Notes under the pieces: model-generated
The model's database searches: none
The model's input: the letters and a program-made list of their open reading frames with translations, nothing else
Told to the model about the DNA's origin: nothing
Part shown: piece by piece, positions 60,108 to 64,000 of the stretch
Position numbering within the stretch: the stretch's first letter is position 1
How the letters are laid out: the number at the start of each line of letters is the position of its first letter
NCBI GenBank assembly: GCA_003254925.1
Contig: QANZ01006845.1
Coordinates: 1-64,000 of the forward strand
Direction of reading: 5' to 3'
Origin: Chamaecrista fasciculata
Taxonomy: Eukaryota; Streptophyta; Magnoliopsida; Fabales; Fabaceae
DNA length: 64,000 nucleotides
Translations under genes and position numbers: made by a program

Positions 60108-60876
60108 GGCTTAAGTGCACTTTTAGTCCCATAACTATGACAAAGGTTTCATTTTGGTCCCATAACTTTTTTTGTTGCAATTTTGGTCCCATAACTATGA
60201 CAAAGGTTTCATTTTAGTCCCATAACATTTTTTGTTGCAATTTTGGTCCCATAACTTCTCAAAAGGTTCCACCGTTAGTCCCTTGGTGAATTCCATTTAT
60301 ATTTAGCTGTTAAGTATGACGTGACATAGTAACTAGGATCATGATGTGGCAAAATAAGATGAAGTGGACTGAAATAGGAACTATATGCAACATATTAAAA
60401 CTTATCTATACCCAACCACCATATATACAAAGAGTGGTACTGACAGGGACCAATCTGGTGGGGAAGAAGAGACTTCAAGCAGAAGGCACCGACGAAGTCG
60501 ATGGGATCCTCAGCCAAAGTCGAACGACCAAAGCGGCGGCGACGGCAAATCAGGAAGCGGAACGAGGAAGAGGAAATCCCGTTGGGCTGACGAGGAAGAG
60601 GAAGTACCACTCTTTGTATATATTGTGGTTGGGTATAAATAAGTTTTAATATGTTGCATATAGATCCTATTTCAGTCCATTTCATCTTATTTTGCCACAT
60701 CATGATCCTAGTCACTATGTCACGTCATACTTAACGGCTAAATATAGATGGAATTCACCAAGGGACTAACAGTGGAACCTTTTGAGAAGTTATGGGACCA
60801 AAATTGCAACAAAAAAAGTTATGGGACCAAAATGAAACCTTTGTCATAGTTATGGGACCAAAAGTGCACTTAAGCC
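60108..60876. mobile_element. Pack-MULE carrying an SF1 gene fragment, 9-bp target duplication
   Basis: The 769-bp element has long inverted arms 60108-60440 (333 bp) and 60604-60876 (273 bp), starting GGCTTAAGTGCACTTTT. The left arm is longer by exactly one 60-bp internal tandem unit. Exact 9-bp duplications TTAAACTAA flank it (60099-60107 and 60877-60885). The 163-bp centre (60441-60603) is GC-rich, unrelated to the arms and matches part of splicing factor 1. Long inverted repeats, 9-bp duplication and a captured host fragment define a Pack-MULE. It encodes no transposase and must be mobilised in trans. The near-identical arms imply a young insertion. Confidence 0.9.
60441..60603 (+). pseudogene. 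captured fragment of splicing factor 1 (branchpoint-binding protein)
   Basis: Read in the frame of ATG 60385, the insert gives [20 protein letters not shown] and, further on, [15 protein letters not shown]. These are the two SRW-type U2AF-ligand motifs found near the N-terminus of plant SF1/BBP, in the right order and spacing. The frame is open from 60385 to 60642, with about 19 residues from the left arm and about 13 from the right arm at either end. No intron is left in the fragment. Whether it is transcribed or translated is unknown. Only the N-terminal motif region was captured, not the KH or zinc-knuckle domains. Confidence 0.8.
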
Positions 60877-61526
60877 TTAAACTAATTTTAATTTATTACT
60901 TCAATCAATATAACTTCAAATATATATCAGTCGTAATGAATTCATCTTTTATTAACTTAATTTGTTGAATTTGAATAACATAAAATTGGGTATTGTATTT
61001 GCAGTATGATTTCATAGACATTATAATTTGGATAGGTAGTAACATATTGCAAAGAAAATATATAGATGCTCTTTTTTTTGCCAACAAATGTGTCATTTTA
61101 TATAGATAATTAGCATATGATAATTAGTATGTTGTTAGAAAATGATAAATAAGGAGATGACTCATACTTTCCATAATATTTATAATGAAATCAGCGGAAT
61201 TTACAAGATGAGATGAGATGACTCCGAGCGCATTCAAATGAAATCAGCCCCATCCCCTAAAACAACTTTTTTAAAAAAAGAAAAAGAAAAAGAAAAACTT
61301 TCCATTAACTTGTTATTTCTTTGGTTTCCAATACAATAATTATGCAGAGTTGACGAAAACCTGCTCCAAGTGCATTGGTCAGGCAACGTTTCCATCAAAA
61401 GTGAGAATGAAATATTCTATAAATAGAGCTTAAAGAATAGAGCCCAATTAAGATTATGTTACAAAATGAAAGAAAAGGAAAGAATGGAATTACATGGGAA
61501 AAAGAGAGTAAAAATAATAATAATAA
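60877..61526. other. intergenic region before the CRPK1-like kinase 3' end
   Basis: AT-rich with no gene seen. The last 100-200 bases are probably the kinase 3' UTR. Confidence 0.4.
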
Positions 61527-63514
61527 TTAACGAGCGAGATTGGCTGAAGTCCAAATGGAGGATGCATAGGTTGCTGCAAGTGAAGATGGTTGTTGGGAAG
61601 AATGGAGTTGTTGTCTAATTCGGATGTCCCTCATATCGGCCACAAAGCCTGGTCTTGAAATAGGAACAGTATCACTCTTGTCCTCATTCACCAACATCTC
61701 AACTATCTCAGACATTCTTGGCCGAAGCCTCGACGCTTCTTGCACGCACAATAGCCCCACCTTGAGGAACCGTATGGTTTCTTCCTCCGGAAACTTGTCA
61801 TTTAGATCTGGATCCACCATTCTTTTCAGATCATTACCTTTATACGCTGCCCACGCCTGCAATATTCAATTTCATTCATATACACTTTATTCAATTTCAT
61901 ACATACATACATACATACATTAACATTAATGAGTTATTCTAATTAATTAATGGTTAAAACTTGTTTCAAGTTCAAACTTAACTTGACGAATTTAGAGCTA
62001 CTTATTGTTCTCGAAGAGCTACTTATTGTTCTCGAAGAGTACTTTTTCTATCCAGTTGGGGTCGTCAGTAAACGAGATCAAATCGGTCCTAAAAGTAGAT
62101 TGCTTATTTCATGGTCAAACAAGCAAAATTGATCTTATCTCTTTCATTTCAAATTCTAAGAGCTATGAGTTCCTCTTAACAAGTCCTTTGAACTTAAAAT
62201 GAGAGACAAGAGAAATATGACAAAATTCAATAGTTTGAGACTAAAATGAAACATTTTACCAATATTTAGGACCAAAATGAATCATTTTACTAACATTTAG
62301 GATCAATTTGAACATTTTGAGATATAATGGACCAAAATGAACATTATGACATACATTTAGGACTAAAATGACCCGTTGACCTTAATTAATTACCTTCTCG
62401 ACGAGGAAACGCTCTGTGTCTTGGAAAGCATCAACGACGGGTCGGCCGCTGACAATCTCAAGGAGTAATACTCCAAAGCTATAAACATCGGATTTTCGTG
62501 TGACCTGTCCAGAGCTGGCATATTCTGGAGCAAGATACCCCCTGAAATTGAGAATGAAAGAATTAGAAGGGAGGATTAATTATATTAGGAAGTTGAATGA
62601 ATGAATGAATTAGGGATATATAGACATAGTGATAGTCATACAATGTGCCTGCAACTTGAGTACTGATGTAAGAGTTGTCATCTCGGAGTAACTTGGCCAA
62701 ACCGAAATCGGAGACCTTAGGGTGTAAATTGCGGTCGAGAAGTATATTGCGGGCTTTGATGTCTCTGTGGACGATATAGGGCTTGATTTGCTCATGGAGA
62801 TAAGCGAGGCCACGAGCCACACCGATACATACTTGTCTCCTAAATTCCCAGGTGAATCTGATCCTGCCCTCTTGGGAGGCTAAGAAGTGGTGAAGGCTGT
62901 TATTCTCCATGTACTCGTACACCAAATATCTCTGAGCTCCTTCCACACAACACCCTCGAAGAATCACCAGATTTTGGTGCTTCACATTCGCCAGCGTCCC
63001 CAATTCTGCCACAAATTCTCTCTCTCCTCTCATCGAATCCACATCTATCGATACCACTTTCACCGCCACCATAGTCCCATCCCCAAGCTGCCCCTGTTTG
63101 TGAAAATTTCAACTATTCAAGTCAACCATCCCCAATTTCTGACCTAACTATTCATAAATTCCAGATTAGATTGATTTCAATTGAATTAATTCAATTCAGT
63201 CGATCACTTCACCTTATAGACAGAGCCAAAGCCGCCTTCCCCGAGCTTGTCTGTGGAATGAAAACCCCGAGTCGCTGCTTTCAATTCACTGTATGTGAAC
63301 ACGCGAAACGTTCCATCACTCTCTATTCCTCCTGCACGCATACAATTATCCAATCATCCAACATCCTTAATTAATTACTTGATCATATATATCAAGTAAA
63401 TTAAAGGAATTAATGAATAAAATAAACATATATACCGTGGGTGGTGAGTTGGGGTTTGAGTGATGCCGAGAAACAGGCAAGAGAAAAACAAGGAATCTTC
63501 ATCTTCATCTTCAT
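61527..63514 (-). CDS. receptor-like cytoplasmic serine/threonine kinase, CRPK1/At1g16670-like
   Basis: Five exons (63514-63436, 63331-63213, 63093-62642, 62541-62394, 61856-61527) join in frame to 375 aa. A short N-terminus ([15 protein letters not shown]) with Cys residues may anchor it to membrane; four in-frame ATGs are clustered, and MKIPCF at 63502 is an equally good start. Kinase landmarks: [11 protein letters not shown] (exons 2-3), [50 protein letters not shown] and a C-terminal SRPGFV. There is no extracellular or transmembrane domain. CRPK1 in Arabidopsis acts in cold signalling; that role here is only an analogy. Intron 4 contains a repeat remnant. Confidence 0.92.
61899..61920. 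repeat. (CATA)n microsatellite
   Basis: About five units in intron 4 of the CRPK1-like gene. Confidence 0.8.
62215..62385. repeat. MITE-like remnant in kinase intron 4
   Basis: Repeated 'taggaccaaaatgaacatttt' wording, ending ggactaaaatgacccgttgac, resembles one arm of the long-armed MITEs seen elsewhere. No opposite arm or target duplication was found. Confidence 0.5.
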
Positions 63515-64000
63515 CTTCACCTTCGTGCCTGCTGCTGCGGCTGCGGAGAAGAAGACAGCCTCTCTCTATATATGATAGTTTGATCAAATTGCTTGTCAAA
63601 CAATTTGTGCGGGTGAGATGAGGGCTTTTGAAGACACAAAATAGACGCATATATATATTTTAATATGATGCGAGGATACACAAATTAAATTATCTACCTA
63701 CAGCTTAGAGTACTGTATGTAGACCAAAGGGGAATTGCGGGTTGGCTCCTCAGCTTTGACACTTTCTTAGCTTTCATCCTTTCCCAAATCTTCCTTTCTT
63801 CTTTCCTACAAACTCTTTATACTTTATACTTTATAGCTACTAAGTCTAACACTCATCATTTCCTAAATTCTTTTCACTCCTAATCATTTATAATATAATA
63901 CTTACAACTAATTAACAAGGGTATATATGGTTCTACAACTCCTATAATATATATTAACATCTTCTCCCTTAATTATTCTCATGTCTCCTCCCTCCTGTGC
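63515..64000. promoter_or_regulatory. upstream region of the CRPK1-like kinase
   Basis: The minus-strand leader begins within a GAAGATGAAGATGAA repeat and a GC-richer stretch (ctgctgcggctgcggag). A tatata tract lies at about 63564-63572 and again at 63650. No further gene is seen to the window end. Confidence 0.4.

Noticed and set aside
60395-60715. Minus-strand reading frame over the Pack-MULE
   Set aside because: Its start and end mirror the plus-strand frame because both come from the inverted arms; only the plus frame encodes the SF1 motifs.
1-64000. Biosynthetic cluster or other multi-gene system
   Set aside because: The genes belong to unrelated housekeeping and signalling families on mixed strands; conserved order is better explained by synteny.

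Overview
This window is nuclear DNA from a eudicot plant. The evidence is AT-rich sequence, genes split by many canonical plant introns, plant-only protein families (thylakoid TLP18.3, RLCK kinases, ENOD8-like GDSL esterase), a MIR160 hairpin, and a background of MULE and hAT MITEs, LINE pieces and LTR elements. I cannot name the species from the sequence.

Layout. 0-5 kb: a plastid TPM-domain gene (TLP18.3 type, +) converges with an intact five-exon GDSL esterase (-); a lone first exon of a second GDSL gene lies upstream at 5.7-6.0 kb beside a MULE MITE. 7-18.5 kb: a KIN-1/PSS1-type kinesin (-, 15 exons) and a mitochondrial Tim44/mL45-like gene (+, 12 exons) diverge from a 548-bp shared promoter. 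The second gene carries a 1.5-kb non-autonomous LTR element in intron 4 and a hAT MITE in intron 11. 19.9 kb: a small Lys-rich protein of unknown role. 20-23 kb: AT-rich DNA with a 5'-truncated LINE. 23.4-27.9 kb: glutathione synthetase (GSH2, 12 exons) with an apparent U12-type AT-AC intron. 28.7-30.5 kb: AT74-type histidine phosphatase (-). 31.0 kb: tRNA-Ala(CGC). 32-34.5 kb: PCRK1/2-like RLCK VII kinase (-) with a GC-AG intron. 35.2-36.6 kb: nested foldback repeats. 37.7-47.3 kb: ABCG24/28-type half transporter (+, 14 exons) with a broken Copia copy in intron 6. 49.6-52.1 kb: translin. 52-61.5 kb: no protein gene seen; MITEs, telomere-like tandem repeats, a single N, a MIR160 locus with an unusual mature sequence, and a Pack-MULE carrying a splicing-factor-1 fragment. 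61.5-63.5 kb: a CRPK1-like cytoplasmic kinase (-).

Every complete protein gene could be assembled exon by exon with consistent phase, and all look functional. Three neighbouring pairs (TLP18.3-GDSL, Tim44-like-GSH2, ABCG24/28-translin) match, from memory, neighbours in Arabidopsis, so the genic blocks look like old conserved microsynteny invaded by young transposons. I found no operon-like or defence-island-like system. The most unusual items are the SF1-carrying Pack-MULE, the variant MIR160 and the AT-AC intron of GSH2.
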